DNA of 64,000 nucleotides. Origin: Vicia villosa. Taxonomy: Eukaryota > Streptophyta > Magnoliopsida > Fabales > Fabaceae. Shown in pieces: positions 20,600 through 33,070 of the stretch. Within the stretch, counting starts at the first letter, position 1, and every line of letters starts with the position of its first letter. The notes under the pieces were generated by a model, which saw only the letters and a program-made list of their open reading frames with translations, was not told where the DNA came from and made no database searches. The position numbers were made by a program, and so were the translations under genes. The stretch lies in NCBI RefSeq assembly GCF_029867415.1, contig NC_081183.1, positions 55,068,336-55,132,335 on the forward strand. Reading direction: 5' to 3'.

Positions 20600-23300
20600 T
20601 GTATAAGGTAGGCATGGTAATAAGAGCTTTAGAGTACCTTTTTGATTGGAATTCCATAAGAACAATATATGCCCAAACTTCTAATATAAGACCTTACTGT
20701 CTTGAGCTATGAAGACATAGGAATACCTTATCAGTTCAGTCCGGTTCGATACATATTGCAGCAACTCAGTTCAGTCTAGGCAAGACCAATTAAATCGGTG
20801 GTTTGGTTTAGTGTCTAGAACTGGTTCACTGGTTTAAAAAACCAATCTAGCTTTGTTCTTAGTTAACTAGATGTGTAGAACCAGCTCTGTTTGGTTTTTT
20901 TCAATAAGATACACTAAGTTATAATATTATGGCATAATACATACCTATCAAAAGTTATATGATGATTCTGAATGATCTCAATCTTGAAGGTCAAAGCAGA
21001 TAACTATAGATGTAAAACTCTTAAAGAGCTTGAAGTAGGCAACCTCAAATGAATAAAAGACACACTCAAATATTAAATTTTGGACTAAGAATCTTATTAT
21101 TGGAAGGACAAGCAATCACCTAGAGACTCCCTCATCATTGACAGTGTAATAAGATAATAAAGCATCCGGAAAAACAGACTAAAAAGTGGAAAGAAGAACT
21201 TTGAGATTTAATCACAAATTATAGAGTGTCCCTTTTTATAGATGGGTTCATTGTCAAACACCAATGCCATAGAATTTCATAACAGTATAATTGCAGAAAA
21301 AAGCTTTACAAATGAATAAATAGAATCCTATAAGAAAAAGACTGTGAAAACTAAATAGCTAAATGAAACTCCAAAAATAACACTGCTTAGACCATCTGCC
21401 ATATTTTGACATCCCCATCAGTAAGCATTCCCCTATTGTAGTATGACTAACAATTCAACAAAATCAAACCAAAGCTGCATTTACATCTTTATTTTGAAAT
21501 AAATTATGAAAAACTTCCAAAATAAATCTAAATGAAATAACTATATTTTGACAAGTCCACGACATGAACAAGATTACACAAGCTTAATGAGAAGCATATC
21601 TTAATATCATCCCTGACATACAATGAATGACATCAAAAATAGGCTAATGTTTGAAAGTTTTGTCCATAAACTCAATTCACATCTTTGATAAACATATATT
21701 TTAACCAAATCATGCTGCCCCTAAATCAGTCATAAATAATATGATTTGCATACATGGAATTACAAATACACATAAATATGAAAAAATTATGATAGTTCAA
21801 ATGAAACATGAAGTACCGTACTAAGAAAACACTCTAAGATTGGAAAAAACACTATATTGTTGTGATATAACATCACTATTATACAATTTTATTTTGATTA
21901 TTCAAACTTATAAATTACACCTTTTAGATACTGTTATAAAAATTATTTTTAGTATTTATAAAATAATCTAGTGTTACTTAATAAAAAAACTTTATTTTTT
22001 ATTATATAAATTTTTTTACTCTTTCTTAATAAAAGGAAAATTAAATTAAATTAAATGTTATTATTATATAAAAATTGTCCCTAGAAACTCGTTCCTTCGC
22101 GAGAAACCCTCCCCTCTCTTTGAATCACGAAAATCTTCTTTCCAATATTTTTTTATTCAAATATTAGTGCATACATAGGGCTTTCATGGTTTGTATATCG
22201 GTTTTGGATTAACACGGTTGTAACGCAATCTCCAGTATATGTAATTTGGTGGGTTTCATATGCTTCAGCGCAACACTTTATTTGGAGGTACAATAAGTTT
22301 CAGAATAATCTACAAAAATTTTGAATTTTGAATACAACATTCCTTCCTTTTACGGTTTTAACTTATATATGCGTATTGATTCGTATTGATTCTAGCCGTT
22401 TAGGGCATAAAGATGATATGGAGATTGGAGAGCAAGCCTGTGGAAATACTCTTGGCTTGTTTGTCTTTGGAATTAGGGTTGCAAAAAATGTAAATCAGGA
22501 GAACTAAATTTGAAGGGCAATTCTTTCTTACAGGATTATTATTGAAGGTAACATTCTCATTCATTTTACTATGGCATTTGATAGTTATGTGTTCTTGTAT
22601 TTTTTTTATAGATGCATTCAATATAGAGCAAATATTATTAACTAGCACTTAGAACACAATTTATCATGCATTTTATTAACTTTAATCTTAAAATTAATAT
22701 CATTTTATTGTTTAAAGATAACATGTAAATATGACTTTCCACTTAAAATAGATTTGACTTTGATTAAGCCAGAGTATTGATTTGCTGCATTAAAGATCAT
22801 AGATAAATAATTGATAAGCAATATGAAACTATTTATTTCCTTTTAATGTTGGTTCAAATTAACCATGAACATGATGTTAGAGATTATTTATGTCTTTCAA
22901 AGTTAACTCCGATCATCTTCACTCTTTTAAATAAATATTAAAATGGTTTATTCAACATAATGAAGATGACAAGGGTTGAACTTTGATAAAACATGATAAA
23001 AGGATCTTTAACCTAATGTTCAGTGATAGTTTGGACCACTTTAAAAGAAAAATGGTTGGTTTAATAATGATTATCCATTATTTATGTGTGATCTTTGATA
23101 CATCAAATCAATGCTTTGGCCGGTAATCAAAGCCGATTCTATTTTGTGTGTGAAGTTATATTTAGGTGTGATTTTAAAAAAAAAATGATAATAGTTTCAT
23201 GGTTAAAGTTAATAAATACATGATAAATTATGTTTAGGTTATATATTTATGCAAGGTGGAAGTTTAAAGCAATATATGAAATTTGTTTTAGAAATAAAAA
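20600..23300. other. Gene-free interval, AT-rich
   Basis: No open frame with a recognisable domain on either strand. A CGGTTC/GAACCGG-rich stretch at about 20735-20900 resembles degenerate MITE sequence. Pyrimidine-rich sequence near 22085-22145 resembles a 5' UTR but no coding exon follows. I see nothing else to annotate. Confidence 0.5.
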
Positions 23301-23394
23301 TTTATATTTTATTAAAATGAAGCTCACGTGCTCTCTTCGGTGCCCTCGACCTTTCTCTATTCCTTCTGTTATTCCCTTCCTCTTCTTCCCTTCC

Positions 23395-24710
23395 ATGGAC
23401 GTTGCTGATCTTTTCCCGGAAGCAGTCTTACAGAAATCAACTGAGCCAAACTGTAAAAGCAAACCTCAGGAGCAAGTTAAATCTAAATCATTTGCTGCAG
23501 TTCTCTCTGAAAATGTTTGCGACATTCCATTAAGTCAACTTCCGATCCCTTGTCTCAAAGGAGATCGTCTTGCTATAGCTATTCCTGAAGATGAATACAA
23601 GCTGGGAGTGGAAGCTTGCAAGCACCACCTTCATGGCAGAATCATTTGGGCGAAAGGTTCTACTCCGATGACGGTGTCAGCTCTGAGAACGAAACTTTTG
23701 GAGATGTGGACTGCTATTGGTAAATGGGGCATTACATCTTTTGGGAAAGGGTTTTTTGAATTTGCTTTCTCCTCCCTTGAGGACATTCAAAGAGTCAGAT
23801 TGGTTAGTGCCTGGACTTTACCTAATGGAGTTTTGAAATTGTTTCCTTGGACTAAGGATTTTGTGCCTTCAACATTGAAGCAAACATCTGCTCAGGTTTG
23901 GATTAGAATACACGGGCTTTCACAAGAGTACCGGAGACCTAAAATCCTATTTGCCATTGCCAGTAGCATAGGTACGCCAATATGCATTGACTCTGCTTCT
24001 AGCAAGTCTGCATTTGAGAGACATTTTGGGCATTTTGTAAGAGTCTTAGTTGATTTGGATTTAACCAAAGAATGCATTGATAAAATCCTTGTGGAAAGAG
24101 TGGGATTTTCTTTTTTTGTTGATATTGAGTATGAAAAAGTTCCAGAGTTTTGCTCATATTGTTTGTGCATAGGGCATAATGTTTCTACTTGCAAACGCAT
24201 GGATTCCGCTAAAGCTACGGAGCAAACCAAACAGAAAAAACAGGATGTCAAAGGGAAGAATGTGATAGATGTAGTAGGAACAATTGAGACTCCGGTGGTT
24301 TTGGCTGCTGAAGTTCCTAATAAGGAAAATAATTCTAGTCAGAATGTTTTTGAGGGAGAGACCTCAACTCATTTGAAGGACTTGATTGGAGAAGCCTCGA
24401 ATCAGGCTAACTTAGAAAAGGCAATAATTGTGATAGTGATGGACACTCGGATAGTGAATACATTGATGCCACCTTTGTGGTTGATACAGTTCCTAAAACA
24501 CAGATAGATGAGGCTCACAAAAAACAAATTACAGAATTCCTAGAAGAATCATGGGCCAACATGGCTGATGAGGATAAGGAAGATGATAATGGGGTAGACC
24601 TGTTGCCGGATCGAGACTTCGAGCTTGTAACCTCAAAAAGAAGGAAGCAGAAGAAGATGTTAGTTGGGCATACTAGGCGCGTGCCTGGTCAACAAAGGAT
24701 TACTCAATGA
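23395..24710 (+). pseudogene. LINE ORF1, DUF4283-type protein with CCHC-like knuckle
   Basis: Nucleic-acid-binding ORF1 that packages LINE RNA. Start chosen at the ATG at 23395 (MDVADLFPEAV) because CCATGGAC is a good context and the upstream in-frame residues look non-coding. The DUF4283-like domain runs from about 23540 to 24090 (HLHGRIIWAKGSTPM, GKGFFEFAFSS, LPNGVLKLFPWTKDF). The zinc knuckle follows (CSYCLCIGHNVSTCK, about 24150-24195). One base is missing in the A run at 24416-24419, so the frame ends early at 24507, while the true tail continues in another frame to the TGA at 24708-24710 (SKRRKQKKMLVGHTRR). Confidence 0.85.
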
Positions 24711-27700
24711 TTAGTCTTTTCTGGAATATTCGTGGAATTGCTAACAAAGCTTCCAAATGTGTCCTTAAAAAACTGATCCTGAAAAATTCTCCAGACTTGG
24801 TCTTTATTGCTGAGCCTTGGATGGATTTTAATCTCTTTCCTAAAACTTGGCTTTCCAGGTTGAATCTTAAACTCTTTGCTGTTAACTCTAGATTGCATTA
24901 GCTACCTAATCTTTGGTGCCTTTGCAATATTAACTTAGAACCTAAGGTTATTAATTGTGATGATCAACAGGTTTCCTTCTCTATTATCTCTAATGGGATT
25001 GAGCTTGGTTACACTGTTGTTTATGCTTCCACTAGTTATATTAATAGGAGACTTCTCTGGAACAAGTTGAATAATCTTATGAATAATATGCCCTGGTCTC
25101 ATATAGGGGACTTTAATGCGATCATTAGTGCTGAGGAGTATAAGGGAAGTCACATCCCTTCCAAAATTCCCATAAAGGAGTTTTTGAATTGGTCTGATTC
25201 TAATGACCTTTTTCATCTCCCTACTCTTGGTAATTTCCTTACTTGGTGCAACAGGAGAAGGGGTAGACTTAGGACTGAAAAAAGACTAGATAGAGTAATT
25301 TGTAATTTGAATCTGTTGGATAACTGTACCTCTGTTAGCTGCCACACTTTGCCTAAGCTTAGATCTGATCACTACCCTCTGCTATACACCATTAATTTCT
25401 CTATGCATATTGTGAAATCTCAGTTTAAATTTCTTAGGATGTGGACCTATAATGATGAGTGCCACAACATTATTGATAGAGTTTGGAAAACTAGAATTTT
25501 TGGCTGCCCTATGTTTGTTCTCGATAAAAAGCTTAAAATCCTTAAGGCTAGTCTAAGAGAATGGAACAAACATCACTTTGGGGATGTAACCATTAAGGTT
25601 AAAGATGCTGAGTTGAATTTAAAAGAGATTCAAGAGGATATAGCTAAAAATGGTTATACGGATAATAGGCACAATGAGGAACAAAAAGCTCAATTCTGTC
25701 TTGAGTCTGCTCTTAACTTGGAAGAGACTTTTTGGAGGGAAAAGTCTAGAGTTAAATGGCACTCTCAAGGGGATAGGAATACTAAGTACTTTCATACTTA
25801 TGCTAGAATTAGAAGAAAAACTAACACCATTAATTCTTTAGTCATCGATGATAGTGTGATTTCTAATCATAAGTTGCTTGAAAACCATATTGCGGAACAT
25901 TTCTCTAAACTCTTTAATCAAAATTGTACTGTGAAGGAGAATGATCTTATAAGCAAAGTGATACCCAAAATTGTCAATGATCCTATTAATGAGATGCTGA
26001 CCTTGATTCCTAGTGAAGAAGAGATACACAAGGCTGTTTGTAACCTTAATGCAGACTCTGCCCCTGGCCCTGATGGTTTTGGGGGCATTTTCTTTCAAAA
26101 GTATTGGAGCATTATCAAAATTGATGTTGTTGCTGCTGTTATCCAGTTCTTTACTCAGGGGTGGTTGTTACCTAACTACAATGCTAATACTCTCATTCTC
26201 ATCCCTAAGATTAAGGATGCTAGCAAAATTGGTCACTACAGGCCCTTAGCTCTTGCTAATTTCAAATTCAAGCTGATTTCTAAAATTATTGCAGATAGGC
26301 TTGCTGCCATTCTTCCTGGTTTGATCTCCAAGGAGCAAAAAGGGTTTGTGGCTGGTAGAAATATCAGGGATGGGATCTGCATCACATCTGAAGCCATCAA
26401 CATTCTGCAAAACAAAAGTTTCAGTGGAAATGCAGCTTTGAAAATTGACATTGCCAAGGCTTTTGATACCCTTAATTGGGATTTTCTTATAGCTACTCTT
26501 GAAAGCTTTGGTTTTAATGACAAATTTTGTGGTTGGATTAAAACCATTTTGCATTCTGCCTGCTTATCCATTGGATTTAATGGCAATCTTATTGGTTATT
26601 TTAAATGTTCCAATGGTGTTAGGCAGGGAGATCCCCTATCTCCTCTTTTATTTTGCATTGCTGAGGATGTTTTAAGCAGAGGAATAACTAATCTTGTTAA
26701 TAACAATCAAATTAATCTTATTAGAGCTAACAAAAACTGCCATCTTCCTTCTCATACTTTATTTGCTGATGACATTATGGTTTTTTGCAGGGGAGACTTG
26801 AAGTCTATTCAGGCCATTCATAAGCTCCTTAGGGATTATGGAGACATTTCTGGTCAGCATTGTAACTACTCCAAATCCTTGATCTATGCTGGTGGGATGA
26901 GTCTGGAGAGGCACAAGATACTGGCTGACATAATTGGATTTCACATTGCTTCTCCTCCCTTCATCTATTTAGGGGTCCCCATCTTTGTTGGAAGACCTAA
27001 GGCTTGTCATTTTCAGCCTTTTGCTGACAGAATTAGGATAAAGCTTGCTAATTGGAAAGCCAAGTGCCTTTCTATGGCTGGAAGAGTGCAATTAGTGAAG
27101 GCTTCTGTTTTGAGTATGATCATACACTGCCTTGCTATCTACAAATGGCCTGGTAGAATCTTGAAATTGATTGAAAAATGGATGAGGAACTTTATTTGGG
27201 CAAGAAACTCTGATAAAAAGAAGCTGGTCACTGTGGCATGGAAAGTCTGTTGCAAGCATCTTAATGAAGGAGGCTTGGGCATATTGTCTCTGCAGGATTA
27301 CAATAAGGCTACTAATATTCATCTCTGCTGGAATTTTCTGAATGATATTCACTCTTGGTCTAATGTTCTAAAATCTAGGGTTTTGAGAAATGGGAGAATC
27401 ATTAAGTATGCTATTAAGTCCTCTCTTTGGCATGGGATAAAGGAAGCCTATAGCACTATTCAGGAGAATTGTATGTGGAATGTTGGAAGTGGAAGTAGAG
27501 TGAACTTTTGGTTGGATAATTGGTTAGGGGAGGCCTTGGTTAGCCCATTTAACATTAATCCCAGATTTCATTTTGCTCTTACATCTTTGGTTAAAGATTG
27601 GTGGATTGATAAAGCTTGGTCCATAAAGCCAAATATTATTCTCGCCTTTCCAGCCCTTCCTTCTTTACTTGCTAATGTCACTATCCCTGAGGTGGATATA

Positions 27701-28828
27701 GAGGACTGCTATGTTTGGAAGCATTCAAAGTCTGGTCTGCTCTCTCTCAAAGAAGCTTACAGCCATGTCTCTAAGCCTAAGCCTGGTGCAGCTTGGAAAG
27801 ATTTTCCTTGGAACAAAGATATTCCTCCAGCTCACTCCATGATCATTTGGAGATACCTCCATAACAAACTTCCTACTGATGACAACTTAAAAATCAGAGG
27901 GTTTTCTTTTCCCTCTTTATGCAGTCTGTGCTTCTCTAGCTATGAGAATGCTTTTCACCTTTTCTTTGAATGTTCCTTTGCTAAAAAATCATGGAACTAG
28001 TTATGTGGAATTACTCAGAGCTGCAGGCCTATCATGTGCATAGAGGACTGTAGGAAGTTAGTTTTGCAGTCCTGGAGTCCGCAAGCTAAAGTTGTGATTC
28101 AGGCTAGTATTGCTTGCATATTCCATCAGATTTGGAATGCTAGAAACAAATGCAGATTTGAAGAATTGTCTGCTAACTGGAAAGCTTGTGTCGGATCTAT
28201 TTCAGTCTTTGCTAAAATTGCTGGAAATAACACTTGCAGGGCTTCAAATTCAGACATCAAGAACTTCATGCTTCTTAAGAGATTTGAAGTTACCATTCAT
28301 CCCAAAAAACAGTTGTCTACCATTGAGATCCTTTGGTCCCCTCCTTTGAATGGCTGGCAGAAAATGAATATTGATGGTGTATCTCATCATGGCATTGCTG
28401 CATGTGGAGTGATTTGCAGGGATCATCGAGCAGAGCATGTGTTTAGCTTTTGTGATTTCCTTGGCAATGGTAGCCCTGAATTTGCAGAATTTATGGCTGT
28501 TATTATGGCAATTGAAGAGGCTAAAAAAAGACATATTTGTAACCTCTGGATTGAGTCTGATTGTCTGCTTGTTGTGAACGCGTTTAAAAACTGTTTGCTT
28601 GTGCCTTGGCAGCTTCGTACTCGTTGGCTGGTGTGTTGGAATTACACGATAAGCATCAATTTTTCGATAACACACATATATAGGGAAGCCAATTTTTGTG
28701 CTGATTCCTTGGCTAATTTAGGTTTGATTTATAAATCTTTTAAGTTTTTTAGTTTTGTTCATGAAGATATTCAAAGGGATTACTTGCTTGACAAGATGGG
28801 TACCCCTAGGCATAGAGTTTGTAACTAA
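24707..28828 (+). pseudogene. LINE ORF2: endonuclease, reverse transcriptase, RNase H
   Basis: Replication protein for target-primed reverse transcription, about 1373 codons. N-terminal apurinic-type endonuclease starts at MISLFWNIRGIANKASK and continues with PWSHIGDFNAIIS and RLDRVICN (to about 25300). RT spans about 26000-27000 with ADSAPGPDGFGG, KIDIAKAFDTLNW, GVRQGDPLSPLLFCI and catalytic FADDIMVF near 26762. A zf-RVT region follows (IIWRYLHNKLPTDDNLKIRG), then a C-terminal RNase H (MNIDGVSHHG near 28365, IESDCLL, REANFCADSLANLG). Two in-frame nonsense codons break it: TAG at 24899-24901 and TAG at 27998-28000 (probably from TGG). No frameshifts were seen in about 4.1 kb, so inactivation is recent. 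Confidence 0.92.
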
Positions 28829-28920
28829 GGGGTTTTTTGGTTTGGTCCCCCCTTGTGATCCTTGTAATTCTCTTTTTATTTATAATATCTTCTTTTTGAT
28901 TAAAAAAAAGTAATTTTTAT

Positions 28921-29284
28921 CCACCTCTTGACCAAAGCAGAATATCATAATAAAGAGAAAATTTATAATAAATTTTTTTCAGACGGTTTCAAATATGATT
29001 ATGGTTGGAGACTAGCCATAATCATATTTGAATATTTATTATAGTATAAATAAACACATATTTATTATTATTAATCTTTGAATTAATAATTGTACTCAGT
29101 AGCAGGCAAGAGTAAGAATCAAGCTTTAACTTTGATAGTGTTTTATTTGAAATGATTTAGTTTTGTAATTATGAAGATGTTAGTTGCATTATATGTTTGG
29201 GGGATCCTTTTCTGACTTCACAATTTGGCTATGCATATTTGGAAACAGGTTATGTCCCACATCTTTAGTTACTTGTTGGTGTTA

Positions 29285-29315
<31 letters not shown>

Positions 29316-30177
29316 TGGTTTATTGGTTTGCATGGAAATCACAAACTTTACTTTGTATTCAAAATCATAAAAATGAATGTACACTACAAATTATAAAAAT
29401 CATTGAAATAATTTAAAGTATTAAAAATTTAAGCTTCTATGTGCAATGTTTCAAAAGTGTTGTTGCAACCAGATTTAGACAAAGAATGGTTGTTGTTTTC
29501 CGCTGTTATGGATTTATATAGATATTTCATCAAATTCAAACCCATGTCGTTGATTTGTACTCGTTGGTTTTTTCTCATATTTTTTGGATCTGTTTATATC
29601 TTTTATTTATCACTTTTTGAACAGATTTTCATCTTAATATTTTTCAAAGTGTGAAATACCAAGAAATTGAAAAGCTGTGAAACGAAAGCGTGAAAACAAA
29701 AATTTGGAATCATAAGGATCTGATAATGGAAATTCATGAGAATTAGGAATCGATTCTCATAAGACAACACCACTATTCCGTAATGGAACTAGATTGATGG
29801 ATTCGACTAAATGTGATGGTGGACGATCATCAGATGGTAATGATCGAGTGTTGGCCTCCTAACTATGGGCACACCTAATCTTCAGCAACCCAGTGAGTGT
29901 GTCTTTTGATTGGACCCTCTTGTGATTAGACCCCTCTGTCTTTTGTCTGTGGCCAGTCTAAAATACTTGTTAATTATTTGCGCTAAATATTTTTCAATAG
30001 GTCAACGATCAAATTGATGTAGCGTTAAAGAAAATGAAGGTTTATGTGAAAACTTGTTTCTATGTGTTTTTTTGTAACAAATAAAATATTTTGGAAAAGC
30101 ATGATAGAAATTACAAGGATTACTTTGATTTTGCCCAACATAAATTAGTAATTCTTTTGCCTTATGCAGATTGTCAT
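28921..30177. other. Gene-free interval between the two LINEs
   Basis: Apart from a perfect 17-bp inverted repeat at 28988-29032 I see no supported feature. Short frames near 29184-29654 are hydrophobic products of TTT-rich sequence with no recognisable domain. Confidence 0.5.
28988..29032. repeat. Perfect 17-bp inverted repeat with 11-nt loop
   Basis: TTCAAATATGATTATGG and CCATAATCATATTTGAA are exact complements separated by TTGGAGACTAG. It lies about 80 bp downstream of the LINE A-tail. It could be a remnant of a foldback element or a transcribed hairpin; no flanking duplication was found. Confidence 0.85.
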
Positions 30178-30323
30178 TGTTAAGATACGAAAGACTAAGA
30201 GGCATTTGAATAAATCGTGTATTTTGTAAAGCACTACGGAGACTTTATTATATATAGAGAGATTACATCTAATTACATGATATAGTCGATGTGGGACTAT
30301 TCTATATACAACTATTCTTAACA
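30178..30323 (-). repeat. Possible short LTR (146 bp), TRIM-like
   Basis: On the minus strand it starts TGTTAAGAATAG and ends GTATCTTAACA, with an AGTCCCACATCGAC motif and a TATATATAATAAAG core typical of small LTR promoters. No matching 5-bp target duplication flanks it (GTCAT versus CTATA), so a decayed or recombined solo LTR is only tentative. Confidence 0.35.
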
Positions 30324-30397
30324 CTATATATTTACAAATATCAACAGTCATAAAAAACTATTGCTATCATCTGCCCAAGCATCAAGCTTCAGGACAA

Positions 30398-33070
30398 GTT
30401 TTTTTTAATAGGCAATGATATAAGAAATCGCACTAGGGGTGCAACCCTTACAACGAAAAAACTCTAAGAAGAGTTGAACTAATTCAAAGGTATAGTTTAT
30501 ATCAATCATAAAAAATAAGCCTAGAATCGGAAACACTATTACACATCCATCTCCAAGAGTAAAACATTATGTTGGATATGACTGCTTTGTAGCTAAAAGG
30601 GGCATTACCAAAGATAATAGCGTTCCTCATTAACCATATGCTCCAAATTAAAGCTAACCAAATTAAATTAAGTTTAGCTCTAGTCTTGGCTTCTTTCACC
30701 TTGTCTTGAATGCAACCGAAGTTCTTGAATTCTTCAAAAGAAAACTCAACAACATTTCCCAACCAAAGGAAAATTCTTTCCCAAACTGCTTTCGATACTA
30801 AACATTGGAAGAAGAGATGTTCCAAAGTTTCCGGGTGATTAGTACAAAACATGCAATCAAGAGAAGTAGCATTAGAAAAACCTCTATTGGCCAAAAGGTC
30901 TTTTAGAGGAAGTCTATTGATAAAAAATCTCCAACCAAAAATCTTAATCTTTTTCGGTATGTTAAGCTTCCAAATGACATCCAACAATTTGATATAAGAA
31001 GTTGGCCAAGCTAAATCCTTTGCATTTGACACCAAATTGGACACACTAGCTACCGAAAAACAACCGTTAGTAGTTAGTTTCCAATGAAAGTCGTCAATAG
31101 CCGAATTGTCCGGAACAATGTCACTCAAATTTGCCTTTAACCTCCTCATATGAAATTCGAAAACTGAATCCCTCCCGTGAATGACCAAGTCGCTTCCGAA
31201 GAGAACGTCAAAATTCCAAAAGTGGACGCCGTTGTTCCAAGAGATCACATCACTAACCGCGCAAAGTTTATTGGTTGAGAGATCGAACAAATACGGAAAA
31301 GAAGCGCAAAGAGTTTGATCACACAACCAATTACTATGCCAAAAAGGAATACTATTACCTTTCTTAAAGTCGCAAACGACCCAATCGGAAAAACCTTGAA
31401 CGGAGTTGTCCTCTTTAAAATCGTTAAGAATAATGTCCCTCCACCAACTAGAGTCCTCCCGATCTAGAACTTCCTTACAAGAGGCAAGCACCTTAAATTT
31501 TGGGTTGTGATATCTCAAAAGTAAAAATTTGCTCCAAATTGCTTTATCCTCCTTCAAGATCCTCCACTTCCATTTAAGAAGAAGAGATTTATTCATTTCA
31601 CCTACATCTCTTATGCCTAGCCCACCTTTCTCTTTAGGCTTGCAAACATTCATCCACTTCACCCAATGAATGCATCTTTTATTAACATTTCCAATCCACA
31701 AAAAATTACTAAGAAGACCTCTAATCTCTTTGATGATTTTGCTCGGAGCTTTAAAAAAGGAGAAAGTGAAAATAGGGATAGCATTAAGCACCGAACCAAT
31801 TAGAGTCACTCTTCCACCTATTGAAATGTTTCTTCCCTTCCACATTGATAATCTTGATTTGATATTGTCCACCACGTCCTTCCACACTCTCTTCTTTCTA
31901 GCGCCTTCTCCAATCCAAATGCCAAGAAATTTAAAAGGAAAGTTTCCTTTCTTATAAGAGAGAAAAGAAGTACCCGAATTTAATAACCACTCGCCAATGT
32001 GAACTCCAAAGATGTTACTTTTGTGAAAGTTGATTTTTAAGCCGGATACAAGCTCAAAGCCTCTCAACAACACTTTCATGTTCCAAAGATTATCACAAGT
32101 GGGTTCTCCAATAATAACGGTGTCATCTGCAAATTGGAGAATATCCACATAATCTTCTACACCATATTTGAACGGCTTAAAATCACCCACCTCCATCGAT
32201 TTTCTAGTGAGAGCGGTTAGACCTTCCATAGCAAGAACGAAAAGAAAAGGAGAAATAGGGTCACCTTGACGTAATCCTCTTTGAACCTTAAAATCTTTTG
32301 TGACACTACCGTTTACCAAAACAGACATATGGCTAGTGAAAATGCAAGAATCCATCCATTTCAACCATCTCTTCCCGAACCCCATTCTCCCTAAGATCCA
32401 TCTAAGATAATTCCAAGAAATAGAATCATACGCCTTTTCAAAGTCGACTTTAAGTAAAAGACACCCCCTCTTCTTTTTCTTAGCCCAATCTAGCAATTCG
32501 TTCACCAATAGAACTCCATCCATCATACTTCTTCCCGGAACAAAAGCGGTTTGATTAGACGAAACCAACTTGTCCAAAACACCTCTCATTCTATCGGCTA
32601 AGACCTTCGCTACAATCTTATATATGCTCCCCACCAAACAAATAGGTCGATACTCAAACAAGTCTTGTGGGTTCTTGTTTTTAGGAATAAGCGCAAGGAA
32701 AGAAGAGGTAATGGCTTTAACAAGCGTACCTTTGGAGTAGAAATCGTTGCATAACTTCATCAAGTCTTCTTTAATAAGGAACCAAAACCTTTTGAAAAAA
32801 TCTAAGGAGAAACCATCCGGCCCTGGGCTTTTGCTCCCATCACACGACCAAATAGCCTTCTTGATTTCCTCTTCGGAGAAAGGAACTTCAAGCTCCAAAG
32901 ATTCTTCAATCGATAATGAGTTCAACTTAATCCCATGAGGTTCTGGTCTATTACGAACATTTTCTTTAAAGAAATCTTCAAAGTGTTTAAAGATAAAATC
33001 TTTAACTTCTTTAACTTCTTCCACTCTTCCCATCGTAGTGCCAATGGAACATAAGGAATTCCTTGCAGGG
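30398..33070 (-). mobile_element. 5'-truncated L1-type LINE, minus strand
   Basis: Minus-strand coding sequence for the C-terminal two thirds of ORF2, followed by a 3' UTR and an A8 tail (seen as TTTTTTTT at 30398-30405). Protein similarity stops at about 33070, where unrelated sequence begins, so the copy is 5' truncated as LINEs usually are. Target duplications were not identified by eye. Confidence 0.85.
30502..33070 (-). pseudogene. LINE ORF2 fragment: reverse transcriptase and zf-RVT region
   Basis: Uninterrupted frame of about 850 codons; the ATG at 33031-33033 is internal to ORF2 and coding similarity extends upstream to about 33070. RT blocks in order: SPGPDGFSLDFFKRFW, FEYRPICLVGSIYKIVAKVL, LLKVDFEKAYDSISWNYL, VQRGLRQGDPISPFLFVLAM and catalytic FADDTVIIG (about 32130). 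The carboxyl part is the zf-RVT region (FGWRFFINRLPLKDLL, CMFCTNHPETLEHLFFQC). The endonuclease domain is absent. Only about 40% of the family ORF2 is missing and no stop is present, so the insertion looks young. It differs clearly from the LINE at 23300, so two L1 lineages are present. Confidence 0.92.

Larger units (their letters stand above)
23300..28920 (+). mobile_element. L1-type LINE, nearly full length
   Basis: Two overlapping-style reading frames (nucleic-acid-binding ORF1, then endonuclease/RT/RNase H ORF2) are followed by a short 3' UTR and an A-rich tail (GATTAAAAAAAAG at about 28898-28910). ORF2 starts within four bases of the ORF1 stop (TGA at 24708-24710 overlapping ATG at 24707). 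The 5' boundary is approximate and I could not identify target-site duplications by eye. Confidence 0.85.

Noticed and set aside
20317..20712. 131-codon frame on the plus strand
   Set aside because: Spans the end of the solo LTR and the GTACC cluster; no domain and composition dictated by repeats.
22085..22650. Possible host gene 5' UTR and first exon
   Set aside because: Pyrimidine-rich leader-like sequence only; no exon, domain or splice pattern follows.
23230..23394. N-terminal extension of LINE ORF1 from the ATG at 23230
   Set aside because: The extension is unlike family members and lies before a better-context ATG at 23395.
29184..29654. Hydrophobic frames of 60-70 codons as small membrane proteins
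   Set aside because: They come from T-rich tracts with poor start context and overlap each other in different frames.
30398..33070. Target-site duplications for the minus-strand LINE
   Set aside because: Sequences next to the A tail (CAGGACAAG) and the 5' truncation point (GGGACCTCAAAAG) are not convincing repeats.
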